The notes under the pieces: model-generated | What the model was told of the DNA's origin: nothing | Seen by the model: only the letters and a program-made list of their open reading frames with translations | Database searches by the model: none | Shown: positions 8,232-17,665 of the stretch, one piece after another | Position numbering within the stretch: the stretch's first letter is position 1 | How the letters are laid out: every line of letters starts with the position of its first letter | Translations under genes and position numbers: made by a program | Source: Zavarzinella sp. | GTDB taxonomy: Bacteria > Planctomycetota > Planctomycetia > Gemmatales > Gemmataceae | Direction of reading: 5' to 3' | Assembly (NCBI GenBank): GCA_041399155.1 | Contig: JAWKTI010000004.1 | Location: forward strand, 1-64,000 | DNA length: 64,000 nt

Positions 8232-8691
8232 TTTTCAGAAGCAAGTCAACACTTTGGTGCTTTTTGGAAAAAATCTTGTGTTACCAGTACCTTCCCAAGT
8301 TGGGTTTCAGATAGGGAAAAAGGCACCCATCTTGTTTGCAGAACAAAATAACTCCACGCAGCGACGAACACCTGTGGTACATGGCAACAAAAATGAGTGA
8401 TAATTAATGAATCTGGAAATTGGTCACCCCCACAGATTTAAGAGATTGCGATGATCACTTTGTTCATGTTGCCAAATGCCAACGATGAATCAACGAAGAC
8501 AAACGCCTTTCGCCACCAACCAACATGGATTGACATTTTGCTCCGGTTGTCGAGCGTTCGCATCCATTGAATCTCGAATGTAGGGGCATTGTCTAACGGA
8601 ATAAACCTGCTTTGATTCTCAAATGCAACTGATCAAGGTTTGATTAGAATAGCACAACAATAAGAATTTCACCAAAAATCCAGGTAACTGC
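8232..8691. other. Intergenic region without a recognisable gene
   Basis: 460 bases between the Fur-like boxes and the protease gene. Short open frames here have no coding character. The AT-rich last 60 bases are the likely promoter of the protease gene, but no clear -35/-10 pair was identified. Confidence 0.4.
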
Positions 8692-10905
8692 TTGAACGCT
8701 GCAACAAGCCGTGTTATAAAGCAGTTTGAAAGTTTGCTACTGCCTGGGAGTAAAAAAGTGCTTCGAATATTTGCCTGTACTCTTTTGTTAATTTATCTGC
8801 AAACGTCTCTTTATGCTGATGGATTGACTGCAGAATCTCTGAAAAAACTCAAGGCTGCAAGCGTATTTATCAAGGTAAGATCGAATTATGCGTTTGGTAC
8901 TGGATCTGGGTTTATCGTTTACAAGAATAGTAAAACTGGATATATCGCAACAAATGCACATGTAGTAATGCCAACCCTTAAGGCAGAGAAAATTGAATCA
9001 ATTGACATAGTATTGAATAGTGGCAGGCCGAGTGAAGAAAAAACCATCTCAGGATCTGTTGTTTTTTCCGATAAACAATCTGATCTTGCAATACTTCGAA
9101 TTGAATCAGAAAACATCCCTGAACCTTTGAGTATGATTGATAAAGTAGATCCAATTGAAACGATGACTGTATATGCGCTTGGATTTCCGTTTGGAAAACT
9201 TGTTGCCGGGAGCAACCGCAACCCTAGCATTACGATAAGCAAAGGGGCAGTAACAAGTTTGCGTGAAGACGACGATGGCAAGCTAGAGTTAATTCAGATT
9301 GATGCAGATATTAATCCTGGTTGTAGCGGAGGACCTGTAGTTGATGAAAAAGGAAGACTTATTGGGATTTCTAAAGCTGGAATCATTGGGACAAATGTCA
9401 ATGTTATTGTACCTAAGTACAAACTTAATAAAATCGCACAGGGCAGCCTAACGAGAAATACCCTAAAAATTGTAAGTCATGACGAGCAAACAATTAGCTA
9501 TTTGTTAACGGCAGAATTTCTAGATCCTTTTAAACAGATTAATAAATGCACATTATTATATTTCCCAGCAGATGAAGACGGGCTGAAACTTGCTAGAGAA
9601 TGGGATGCAAGTAATCCTGGAAAAACCATCGAGAATCACAAATTTTGCAAGAGCTACGAAATAGAAATTGTCGAAGGAAAAGCAGCAGTAACTATCAAAA
9701 CGCCACGCAGCACTGGCATTGTAAACAAAAGCTTTGTTGCAGTGAAATATTATGTTGATTCAAAACTATTTGTAAGCGAACCTGAACTGGTCATCAACAA
9801 ACTTTCTGCTCAAGTTGGATCAATTCTCTTTACCCCTTCAAAACAAGAGTTCCGAACATCAATTTCAAAACTTTTGCCACTAAAACCTATCATTAGCAAG
9901 TCTTTATGCGATTTAAAAACCGAAGATCTTGCTACAGACGAAGATTCTCCTAGGGGTCCATACTCTAAAAGCTTTTACTATGAAGCATGTGCTGTATGGT
10001 CAACAGACTATCAACACTTTTTTGTCCTTAATCCATCAAAAGGGATTTTGTACAAACTAGATTTTCAAAGCTTATCAATAATAAAAGAATTATCATTTAA
10101 CAGTATTTGTGCATGGTTATCAGTTTGCGATGACGGATTGCTCGTCACTGGAAGCGAAAAAAATGAAATTTATATTGTTGATCCTGTAAACCTTAAAACC
10201 ACTCGTACTATCAAAATGCGAAAAGGCCATCGAGCTGTATCGCAGTATGGATTAAAGCATATTTACGTTGCACATATTACTAATATTGGCGAGTCCTCTC
10301 TTTATATTTACGAAATTAAAACTGGGCAACTGTTGAGGGTATTACACTCTCGAAGCATGCCAGCCGGTACAACTTTCGAAAATTTAGACATGTCTAAGAG
10401 TGGCGAATTTATTTATACATCAAATCGGTTTTTTATGTCGCAATATCCTGTAAGTGGTTCTATATTAGATTCTCCTATCAAATTAAAAACTACTACTAGT
10501 GGTGAACGTGGTTTTCAAATATCGTCGATAGGCAATTTTGTTACAGTCAGTTCGTCGGCAGACACTCGGCCTGGAGTCACGAAATCAACGTTGTTGTTAA
10601 GTGATGCAAGCTTTCCAGAACCAGTTGTAGTATTGCCAATGGATGCTCTTAATATCTCTTTACATGATGATAAGAAATTTTTTATCATGAACGCACGTAT
10701 TATTACTGAAGCCAATTTGGGCGTGCGATTCGACTTCAATGGCAAGGCAATAGAGTCATATGGAATACAGAGCAAAATAGGCGTTACTCCAATTGTAGTC
10801 CAATATTTGATTCATCCTAAATCATCTCAAATAGTCTGCATTGCAGAACATCATGCTGCTCGACGTTGTGAAGTTGTAATCCACAAACTTGGTCAAACAA
10901 AGTAA
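8692..10905 (+). CDS. Secreted trypsin-like serine protease with beta-propeller-like C-terminal half
   Basis: 737 residues from TTG 8692. A signal-anchor segment lies at residues 24-42 (LRIFACTLLLIYLQTSLYA). The protease domain carries H90 (TNAHVV), D131 (SDLAIL) and S212 (GCSGGPVVDEKG), a complete catalytic triad of the DegP/HtrA type; no PDZ domain is evident. From about residue 400 the sequence shows repeated short beta-strand units (for example LVTGSEKNEIYIVDPVNLK) resembling WD40/YVTN-like propeller blades, a combination seen in planctomycete proteins. It is more AT-rich than neighbouring housekeeping genes, consistent with accessory origin. The start is uncertain because no strong ribosome binding site is visible. 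Confidence 0.8.
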   Translation: MNAATSRVIKQFESLLLPGSKKVLRIFACTLLLIYLQTSLYADGLTAESLKKLKAASVFIKVRSNYAFGTGSGFIVYKNSKTGYIATNAHVVMPTLKAEKIESIDIVLNSGRPSEEKTISGSVVFSDKQSDLAILRIESENIPEPLSMIDKVDPIETMTVYALGFPFGKLVAGSNRNPSITISKGAVTSLREDDDGKLELIQIDADINPGCSGGPVVDEKGRLIGISKAGIIGTNVNVIVPKYKLNKIAQGSLTRNTLKIVSHDEQTISYLLTAEFLDPFKQINKCTLLYFPADEDGLKLAREWDASNPGKTIENHKFCKSYEIEIVEGKAAVTIKTPRSTGIVNKSFVAVKYYVDSKLFVSEPELVINKLSAQVGSILFTPSKQEFRTSISKLLPLKPIISKSLCDLKTEDLATDEDSPRGPYSKSFYYEACAVWSTDYQHFFVLNPSKGILYKLDFQSLSIIKELSFNSICAWLSVCDDGLLVTGSEKNEIYIVDPVNLKTTRTIKMRKGHRAVSQYGLKHIYVAHITNIGESSLYIYEIKTGQLLRVLHSRSMPAGTTFENLDMSKSGEFIYTSNRFFMSQYPVSGSILDSPIKLKTTTSGERGFQISSIGNFVTVSSSADTRPGVTKSTLLLSDASFPEPVVVLPMDALNISLHDDKKFFIMNARIITEANLGVRFDFNGKAIESYGIQSKIGVTPIVVQYLIHPKSSQIVCIAEHHAARRCEVVIHKLGQTK

Positions 10906-11141
10906 CACAACTTGTTTTCAAGGTTTTAAGCGTTATTACCTTACATCAGGGTAATTCGAACCGCGCTAAGCAAATCCTTCAAAAATTGAAGAGATTAGAA
11001 CGATCAAGTTGCAATTTCATACAGCAAATTTCAAATTGGAACTTGTTATACGCCCTTCAAATTTTGATGGTATTTAGCTGACGGCTTCTGCAGCATCCTG
11101 CTAATGTTGTAGCAGCTATTACTTAAATTCAGCGTTGTTTA

Positions 11142-11388
11142 CCTCGAACTTTTGCCTCCCCTTGTTGCTTGTTCGTATACACTGAAAGATTACCGATTGT
11201 GGATTACCCGAACTGAATTATGCCGCACTACCATCCTGCGATTATCGAACAAAAATGGCAAAATTACTGGCAGACAAACCAGACTTTCCGCTGTCCCGAC
11301 CCTGGGGAAGCGGAATTCACGGTCACTGGTAAGCTGTATGTGCTGGATATGTTCCCTTATCCCAGTGGGGCGGGCCTGTACGTTGGGA
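11142..11388 (+). repeat. Direct repeat A1: diverged copy of the leuS 5' end
   Basis: This segment matches 12849-13095 at a constant offset of 1,707 bases. By eye about eight mismatches occur in the first 235 bases, then similarity fades. It includes about 78 bases upstream of the leuS ATG as well as the first codons. Nearly all coding mismatches are at third positions. Confidence 0.9.
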
Positions 11389-11411
11389 GTATAGCTAACA
11401 AACAGTTTTGA
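11220..11411 (+). pseudogene. Truncated leuS 5' fragment
   Basis: From ATG 11220 the reading frame repeats the first ~50 residues of leucyl-tRNA synthetase (MPHYHPAIIEQKWQNYW through FPYPSGAGL), then departs at the position of the HIGH-type motif (YVGS instead of HVGH) and ends after ten unrelated residues. The catalytic core is absent, so no synthetase activity is possible. It is a remnant of a diverged leuS copy, not the same sequence as the main gene at 12927. Confidence 0.9.
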
Positions 11412-11689
11412 CTACTGCTAATTGTTCTTGACGCCTCGGAAAACATAGCATTCGTGGACACCCAAAGTCTTGGATTCGAAAATTTGATCGTAATTCCTGA
11501 GTGATTGATAGCAGCGGTTTCGTTTTTTCATTGAATCTGCTTCACCTGAAAATTTACCAAAGTACTGCAATTTTAATGTTGAATCATATACTTATTCAAT
11601 GGATGTAGGCGTAACAAAATTAATTAAACTGCGTTTGCAATAAATTCATTCTTGCTATTGCAAGCTCGCGAGCTTAATCGTTGGAGTTG
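11412..11689. other. AT-rich intergenic stretch after the leuS fragment
   Basis: About 280 bases with no open reading frame of coding character. It runs up to the DUF4261 gene, whose ribosome binding site GGAG is at 11683-11686. Nothing else was recognised. Confidence 0.4.
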
Positions 11690-11692
11690 ATG

Positions 11693-12587
11693 ATGGGTTT
11701 GTTCTCACGGTTTTTTGGTCAAACAGGTTCTGACGATCAACATTCAGCCTTGACTGCGAATCCAAAGATCGAAAAGTCACTAAGCCTTCAGGTTCTCTTT
11801 GATGGACAATTCCGATTGCAGTCAAAAAAATGACAGATGCACTACGGTCATACCACTACTCGATGTCAGCAACACGATGTGAGATTGATTCAGCTCTCGC
11901 CGAAGAAGGTACCATCATTGGACTTGTAGGCTGGGAAAACATGTTGTCAGACTGGTAGGATTCAATTTGCCAATGCCTGCAGAACCTGTTGAATCATGTA
12001 TTGCCCCATCCCACTACCCAAAGAAATTAAAAAACCGTGCAAGGGCACACAGTAGTCATGTGTTGCTCTATTATGTCGGATACGTTAAATCACCGCATGA
12101 ACAATATGTCGCTCTTGCATCAGTAGCTGGTGCATTATCTCAGCTTGGTGCCATAGTAGTGCTTAATGAGGACGCATGCACATCGTTTCCTGCTGCAGCA
12201 TTATCTGGGGCGGACATTAGTGGCGATATCGTTGAACTATTGCGAACATTACCACTATTGGTCCTTTACTGTGGATTCGTTAAATACGAAGTCGAAGGTA
12301 CATCTGGAGTATGGATGCGAACTTACGGAGCACATCTCTTGGCGCTCCCTGATTTTGCGGTTTATGCCTCTGATCACGAAGAAGGCCAGAAGTATTTTGA
12401 CATCTTTGAGAATATATTTTCATATCTCTGGGAATCAGATGCTCAACTAAAAGCAGGCCATACCATGCAGGTTGGCACCACAGAATACTTGCGATTTCGC
12501 AAGCGAACTAAGAAAGAATATTTTCTCGACAGTGAGGGGGAGTTGCTTGTTGTAGAGATCATTGGCCCGGATGAAATTAACGCATAA
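11693..12587 (+). pseudogene. DUF4261 domain protein gene with two frameshifts
   Basis: The start ATG 11693 (or 11690) follows GGAG. The frame MGLFSRFFGQ...LQVLFDGQFRLQSKK ends early at 11831. Adding one A to the seven-A run at 11824-11830 restores DALRSYHYSMSATRCEID and IIGLVGW. Adding one G at 11933-11935 then restores KHVVRLVGFNLPMPAEP, which is continuous with the long C-terminal frame 11967-12587 containing ARAHSSHVLLYYVGY, CGFVKYEVEG and WMRTYGAHLLALPDF. These are the conserved blocks of DUF4261 proteins, whose function is unknown. Either the gene is inactive or both indels are sequencing errors. It lies inside the insert between the two leuS 5' copies. Confidence 0.75.
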
Positions 12588-12926
12588 TTTCCTTTCTGCA
12601 GATGTTAATTGACCAACGACCGCAATGTTCCTATTAGTTGCGTCAAAAAGCACACGTGCAAATAATACGGTTCAGTTCATCCGGGCGTACTTCAATTTTC
12701 CCGGAAGCAAATTGGGCCGCAATGGCACCCAAAGTGATCTCATTTAAAATCAGTTAACTCGATGACATTCGTGTTTGCGTCTTTGAATCAATTCACAGCG
12801 ATGTTACCAAACTTTTACCACCATTTGCAGGCGACACATTTGAATTCGCCTCGAACTTTTGCCTCCCGTTGTTGCTCGTTCGTATACACTGAAAGATTAC
12901 CGATTGTGGATTACCTGAACTGAATT
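12588..12926. other. leuS upstream region
   Basis: 339 bases without a gene. The last 78 bases, from 12849, belong to direct repeat A2 and therefore were duplicated together with the leuS start, so the leuS promoter or leader probably lies there. No clear promoter boxes were recognised. Confidence 0.4.
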
Positions 12927-13095
12927 ATGCCGCACTACCATCCTGCGATTATTGAACAGAAATGGCAAAATTACTGGCAGACAAACCAGACTTTCCGCTG
13001 TCCCGACCCTGGGGAAGCGGAACTCACGGTCACTGGTAAGCTGTACGTGCTGGATATGTTCCCCTATCCCAGTGGGGCGGGGCTGCACGTGGGTC
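12849..13095 (+). repeat. Direct repeat A2: leuS 5' end within the full-length gene
   Basis: Partner of the repeat at 11142-11388. It starts 78 bases before the leuS ATG and ends just after the HVGH motif codons. See that entry for comparison. Confidence 0.9.
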
Positions 13096-15785
13096 ACCCG
13101 GAAGGGTACACCGCGACCGACATTCTGTGCCGCTACCACCGTATGAAAGGCTACCACGTGCTGCACCCAATGGGGTGGGATGCGTTCGGGCTGCCTGCAG
13201 AGCAGTTTGCAATCAAAAATAACGTCCACCCGCGAATTACCACGCAGAATAACGTGGCGAATTTTCGCAGGCAGATTCAGTCGCTCGGTTTCAGCTACGA
13301 CTGGCAGCGGGAAGTCGATACCACCGATCCAAACTATGTGAAGTGGACCCAATGGATTTTCCTGCTGCTATTCGATACGTGGTATGATTCCGACGCCAAA
13401 AAAGGTCGCCCCATCAGCGAATTGCCGATCCCACCCGACGTGGCCGCAGGTGGGGATCCGCCATTGCCCAGTATCGCGATCAGCACCGCCTGGCCTATCA
13501 GGCAGAAATCCCCGTCAACTGGTGCCCCGCCCTGGGAACGGTGCTGGCCAACGAAGAAGTAATTGATGGTCGTTCTGAAGTAGGTGGGCACCCCGTTGAG
13601 CGTAAACCCTTGCGGCAGTGGATGTTACGCATCACCAGCTACGCAGAACGCCTGCTGCACGACCTGGAACCACTCGACTGGTCGGATCGATCAAAACAAT
13701 GCAACGCAACTGGATCGGCCAGAGCGAAGGTGCGGAGGTTGATTTTCGCTTACAGGGGGAAAATTCTGACAATCAGGCGACAATCCGAGTGTATACCACC
13801 CGACCGGATACACTGTTTGGTGCCACTTATATGGTGCTGGCACCGGAACACCCACTGGTGGCCAGTATTACGACGGACGAACAACGTAACACTGTCACCG
13901 AATATCAGAACGCAGCGGCATCGAAGAGCGATTTCGAACGCACCGAAATGGCAAAAACTAAAACGGGTGTGTTCACAGGTGCGTACGCGATCAACCCTGC
14001 GAATCAGGAACCGGTCCCGATCTGGATTGCCGATTACGTGCTGGCCAGTTACGGCACCGGTGCCATTATGGCGGTACCCGGCCACGATGAACGGGATTTT
14101 GAATTCGCCGTACAATTTGGCCTGCCCGTGGTGACGGTTGTCGAACCCACGCCAGAGTGGCTGGAACAAACCGGCAGCACCGTGGGAGAATTGAAGGCTG
14201 CCTACACGGAAGGTGGGAAGGCGATTCAATCGGGCTTTTTGAATGGATTGCCCACTGCTGAAGCGAAAGCCACGATGATCAAGTGGCTGGAATCGCGTGG
14301 GCTGGGGCAGAAAAAGGTCAATTACAAGTTGCGCGACTGGTTATTCAGTCGGCAGCGGTACTGGGGCGAACCGTTCCCCATCCTGCATGAGGTGGATGAA
14401 CAGGGGCAACGAACAGGCAAAATTGTGCCACTGGATGTGGCAGAGTTGCCGCTGCAACTGCCGGAACTGGAAGACTTTAAGCCCACTGGCAGCCCGGAAG
14501 GCCCGCTGATGAAGGCCCAGGACTGGATCCACGTGGTGCGGGACGGCAAACGCTACGTTCGCGAAACGAACACCATGCCACAGTGGGCGGGATCGTGCTG
14601 GTATTATCTTCGCTATTTAGATCCCCACAACGATAAGGAATTCTGTGCCGCAGATAAGGTGAAATACTGGTTGCCCGTTGATCTGTATGTCGGTGGGGCA
14701 GAACATGCCGTGCTGCACCTGCTGTATTCCCGTTTCTGGCATAAGGTGCTGTTCGATCGGGGTTATGTTCCGACGCCGGAACCATTTCAGAGACTGGTAA
14801 ACCAGGGGATGATTCTGGGCGATACCGAACACACCGGCTTTCAGACCGCATTGGTAGAACAGGTGCCAGACGAAGAGCGACCAGGCAAAACCAAAGAAAA
14901 AATCACCCCACTGGGGGAGTGGATTTCTGCCAAAGATGTAAAATTCGATGGTTCGGTGGCAACGCACCGCAAAACTCAGGCAAAACTGGCCCAGATTCCC
15001 TGACGGATGAACAGGTGGAGAAAAAAGGCGAGGGATTTGTCCTGAAAGGCCAGCCCGACCTGCGGATTGACGCACGTGCCTTCAAAATGTCGAAATCGCG
15101 TGGCAACGTGGTCTCGCCCGATACCGTGGTTTCCGAATATGGGGCCGATTCATTAAGACTGTATGAAATGTTCATGGGCCCGCTGGAAGCAATCAAGCCC
15201 TGGAACATGCGAAGTGTGGAAGGGGTCTATCGTTTTCTGGCACGTGTCTGGCGGTTGATTGTCGATGAACGTGCAGAAACACCTATTCTACACCCTCACG
15301 TGGAAGAGAGCGAACCTGCGGAAGAAACCGCACGCATGTTGCACCGCACCATTAAAAAGGTGAGCGAAGACACCGCCGGCATGAGATTTAATACCGCGAT
15401 TGCCGCGATGATGGAGTTCACCAACCACCTGAATGGACTGCCCACCCAATCGAAAACGGTGCTGGAACAGTTGGTGCTGTTGCTTTCGCCTTACGCACCC
15501 CACGTGGCAGAGGAATTGTGGCAGGTACTTGGGCACGATACCACGCTGGCATACATCCCATGGCCCACGTGGGATGAGGCACTGCTGGTGGAATCTCAGA
15601 TGGAAATGCCCGTTCAGATCAATGGCAAGGTGCGTGCCCGCATCATGGTGCCCGCAGACGCCGACGAACAGGTACTGGAAGCCGCCGCACTCGCCGATCC
15701 GAAAGTTCAGGAGCAGATTGTGGGCAAAACGGTCCGAAAATGGATCATCAAGCCCAAGCAGATGATCAATATTATCGTAGGATAG
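12927..15785 (+). pseudogene. leuS: Leucyl-tRNA synthetase gene, full length but with three apparent frameshifts
   Basis: The product would charge tRNA-Leu. From ATG 12927: HVGH (HIGH motif, about residue 50), the editing domain with TTRPDTLFGATYMVLAPEH, the catalytic core with NTMPQWAGSCWYYLRY, KMSKS at about 15087-15101, and the anticodon-binding C-terminus ending IIKPKQMINIIVG. Reading changes frame three times: near 13457 (one G missing between GD and the GCC ATT codons), near 13687 (one T missing in WSD-SIKTMQRNWIG) and near 15000 (one C missing in AQIP-LTDEQVE). With those bases added the protein is continuous and of usual length (about 950 residues). Because the enzyme is essential and normally single-copy, sequencing error is as likely as inactivation. 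The AAA+ ATPase gene follows at once. Confidence 0.87.
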
Positions 15786-15857
15786 TTCAAAGAACGTCGA
15801 ACTGTCCCTATGGGACAGCCTCAATGGCTTTCATCTATTTTTAATGAGTTTTCTCTC

Positions 15858-17345
15858 ATGCATATCCACGATCAGCTTAAACTTTTGGTGCGGTCCGGTT
15901 ATTCATTAATTTCCATCGAAACCCGCGATGAAGTCCATGCCACGGAACTGATTCGGGAATTAGCGACGGAATTGTACTTACCCCTGTTTGAATGGACGGT
16001 GACGACTGGGCTGGCCCGCACCAAGCCTTCGATTGCCGCACCCGGGATTAAGCCGGGCAAAACGGTGGAAGCACTCGATTACGTGCTGGGCAGCAAAGAC
16101 GAGCGGGAGCTCTACCTGTTCAAAGATCTTGGGGCGTTTTGCAGTGAACCATTTATCTCCCGTCAGGTGCGGGACGTGATGACGAAGAAGAACGTCCACC
16201 TTTTTCTGCTCGATAGCACCCCACTGCCAGAATCGATTCGCCGGCTGACCATTCCAGTGCAGATCCCACTGCCCGATAGCAAGGAACTGGAAAATATTGT
16301 GAAGAAAACTTATCGCAATATTCGCGATACCAGCTTAATGGAGATTAAGGCGACGATCACCACGCAGGACCTGGAGCAAATCGTCCAGACTCTCCGTGGG
16401 CTGACAGGTGCCGAAGCGGCACGCGTCGTGGCAAACGCAGTTCATTTCGATAACTCCTTAACCCCAGACGACTTACCGCGGATTGTGGAGGCGAAAAGGA
16501 ACCTTCTGCAATCAAGCGGCTGTCTGGAATCGGTGAATGTGAACGTGAAAACCCACGAAGTGGGTGGGCTGACGAATCTGAAAAACTGGCTGCAACGTCG
16601 CCGTGGCGGTTTTAGCAGAGAGGCGATCGATTTTGGCCTCGATCCCCCACGTGGGATGTTGCTGCTGGGGGTGCAGGGGTGCGGCAAAAGCCTTTGTGCC
16701 AAAGTAGTTGCGGCAGATTGGCAGATGCCCCTGCTGCGGATGGACCCAGGGGTGTTGTACCAGAAATTTATTGGTGAAAGCGAAAATCGCCTGCGTGAAG
16801 CATTGCAACAGGCAGAATCGATGGCACCCGCAGTGCTGTGGATTGATGAAATTGAGAAGGCGTTTGCATCGGCCAGTTCCGATTCGGCCGATGGTGGGCT
16901 GTCGCAACGGATGTTTGGCACCCTGCTTTCGTGGATGCAGGACCACCGCAGCCCGATCTTCATGGTAGCTACTGCCAATAATATTGCCGCACTGCCACCG
17001 GAATTAATGAGAAAAGGCCGGTTTGATGAAGTCTTTTTTGTGGATCTGCCCACGGATCAGGCACGGGAGCAGATTATCAGCATCCACTTGCAACGTCGCA
17101 AACGCAGCCCCGCCCAACTGCACCTGCCAGAACTGGTGGCAGCCACCCAGGGTTTCAGTGGTGCAGAAATTGAGCAAGCGGTCATTTCGGGGCTGTACGC
17201 CGCCTTTCAGGAACAATCAGAGCTGACGACGGAACATTTATTGCAGGAAATCCGCCAAACCCGCCCACTGTCGGTGCTGATGGGTGAAAAAATCTCCCAA
17301 CTGCGGGCCTGGGCCACCAATCGGTGCGTCCCCGCTGATGGGTGA
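15858..17345 (+). CDS. AAA+ ATPase, Ycf46-like
   Basis: 495 residues from ATG 15858 (HIHDQLKLLVRSGYSLISIET is the family N-terminus); an upstream ATG at 15810 would add 16 residues. The N-terminal half is a regulatory domain. The AAA+ module has Walker A GVQGCGKS (residues 271-278), Walker B VLWIDEIE (326-333), a sensor region ATANNI and an arginine-finger region MRKGRFDEVFFVDLP. Ycf46-type ATPases in cyanobacteria influence inorganic carbon use; the role in planctomycetes is unknown. It follows leuS by 72 bases on the same strand. The last 24 codons are repeated at 20067-20140. Confidence 0.88.
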   Translation: MHIHDQLKLLVRSGYSLISIETRDEVHATELIRELATELYLPLFEWTVTTGLARTKPSIAAPGIKPGKTVEALDYVLGSKDERELYLFKDLGAFCSEPFISRQVRDVMTKKNVHLFLLDSTPLPESIRRLTIPVQIPLPDSKELENIVKKTYRNIRDTSLMEIKATITTQDLEQIVQTLRGLTGAEAARVVANAVHFDNSLTPDDLPRIVEAKRNLLQSSGCLESVNVNVKTHEVGGLTNLKNWLQRRRGGFSREAIDFGLDPPRGMLLLGVQGCGKSLCAKVVAADWQMPLLRMDPGVLYQKFIGESENRLREALQQAESMAPAVLWIDEIEKAFASASSDSADGGLSQRMFGTLLSWMQDHRSPIFMVATANNIAALPPELMRKGRFDEVFFVDLPTDQAREQIISIHLQRRKRSPAQLHLPELVAATQGFSGAEIEQAVISGLYAAFQEQSELTTEHLLQEIRQTRPLSVLMGEKISQLRAWATNRCVPADG

Positions 17346-17346
17346 G
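17273..17346 (+). repeat. Direct repeat B1: 3' end of the AAA+ gene
   Basis: 74 bases matching 20067-20140 at an offset of 2,794, with four mismatches. Both copies encode the same C-terminal sequence apart from one Ser/Ala change (GEKISQL against GEKIAQL) and both end in TGA. The DNA between the copies holds the split zinc-ribbon gene, the second IS and the GIY-YIG gene. Confidence 0.92.
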
Positions 17347-17608
17347 AAGGTGTTTGCTCCGTAAGCAGCAGGCCATTTGCGTCCAAAGAGATCTAACGAT
17401 GAAGATTTACTGTGAATGTGGTACGACGATTCATGATGCATCGGACTGTATCAAATACAAAGCGCATTTCATTCCTGACGAAGTAATGAATAAACTGATG
17501 GAAGCAATTGATGAGGCTATTGAGAAATCAGGACCTACTGCGAAAGGAGTGCAACCGGTCATTCGGGAGGGTTGGGTAACTGATTTAGCAAATTGGGGTG
17601 TAAAAAGA

Positions 17609-17662
17609 TGGGTCTTTCTGCGATATCAGGGGTTCTGACAACCAAACATCGCAGGAGACCCA
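17609..17662 (+). promoter_or_regulatory. Hairpin covering the transposase ribosome binding site (copy 2)
   Basis: Left arm 17609-17624 (TGGGTCTTTCTGCGAT), right arm 17648-17662 (ATCGCAGGAGACCCA). The right arm contains GGAG at 17654-17657 and ends three bases before ATG 17666. It is the same structure as at 3489-3542. Confidence 0.55.
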
Positions 17663-17665
17663 ATA

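Noticed and set aside
8194..8400. Small plus-strand gene running through the Fur-like boxes
   Set aside because: No ribosome binding site, and composition explained by the palindromes and intergenic AT-rich DNA.
11220..11411. A functional mini-protein from the leuS fragment
   Set aside because: It ends at the first catalytic motif and the tail is random sequence.
12927..15785. Programmed ribosomal frameshifting in leuS
   Set aside because: Three sites with no slippery heptamer or downstream structure, and synthetase genes are not known to use recoding. Sequencing error or decay is simpler.
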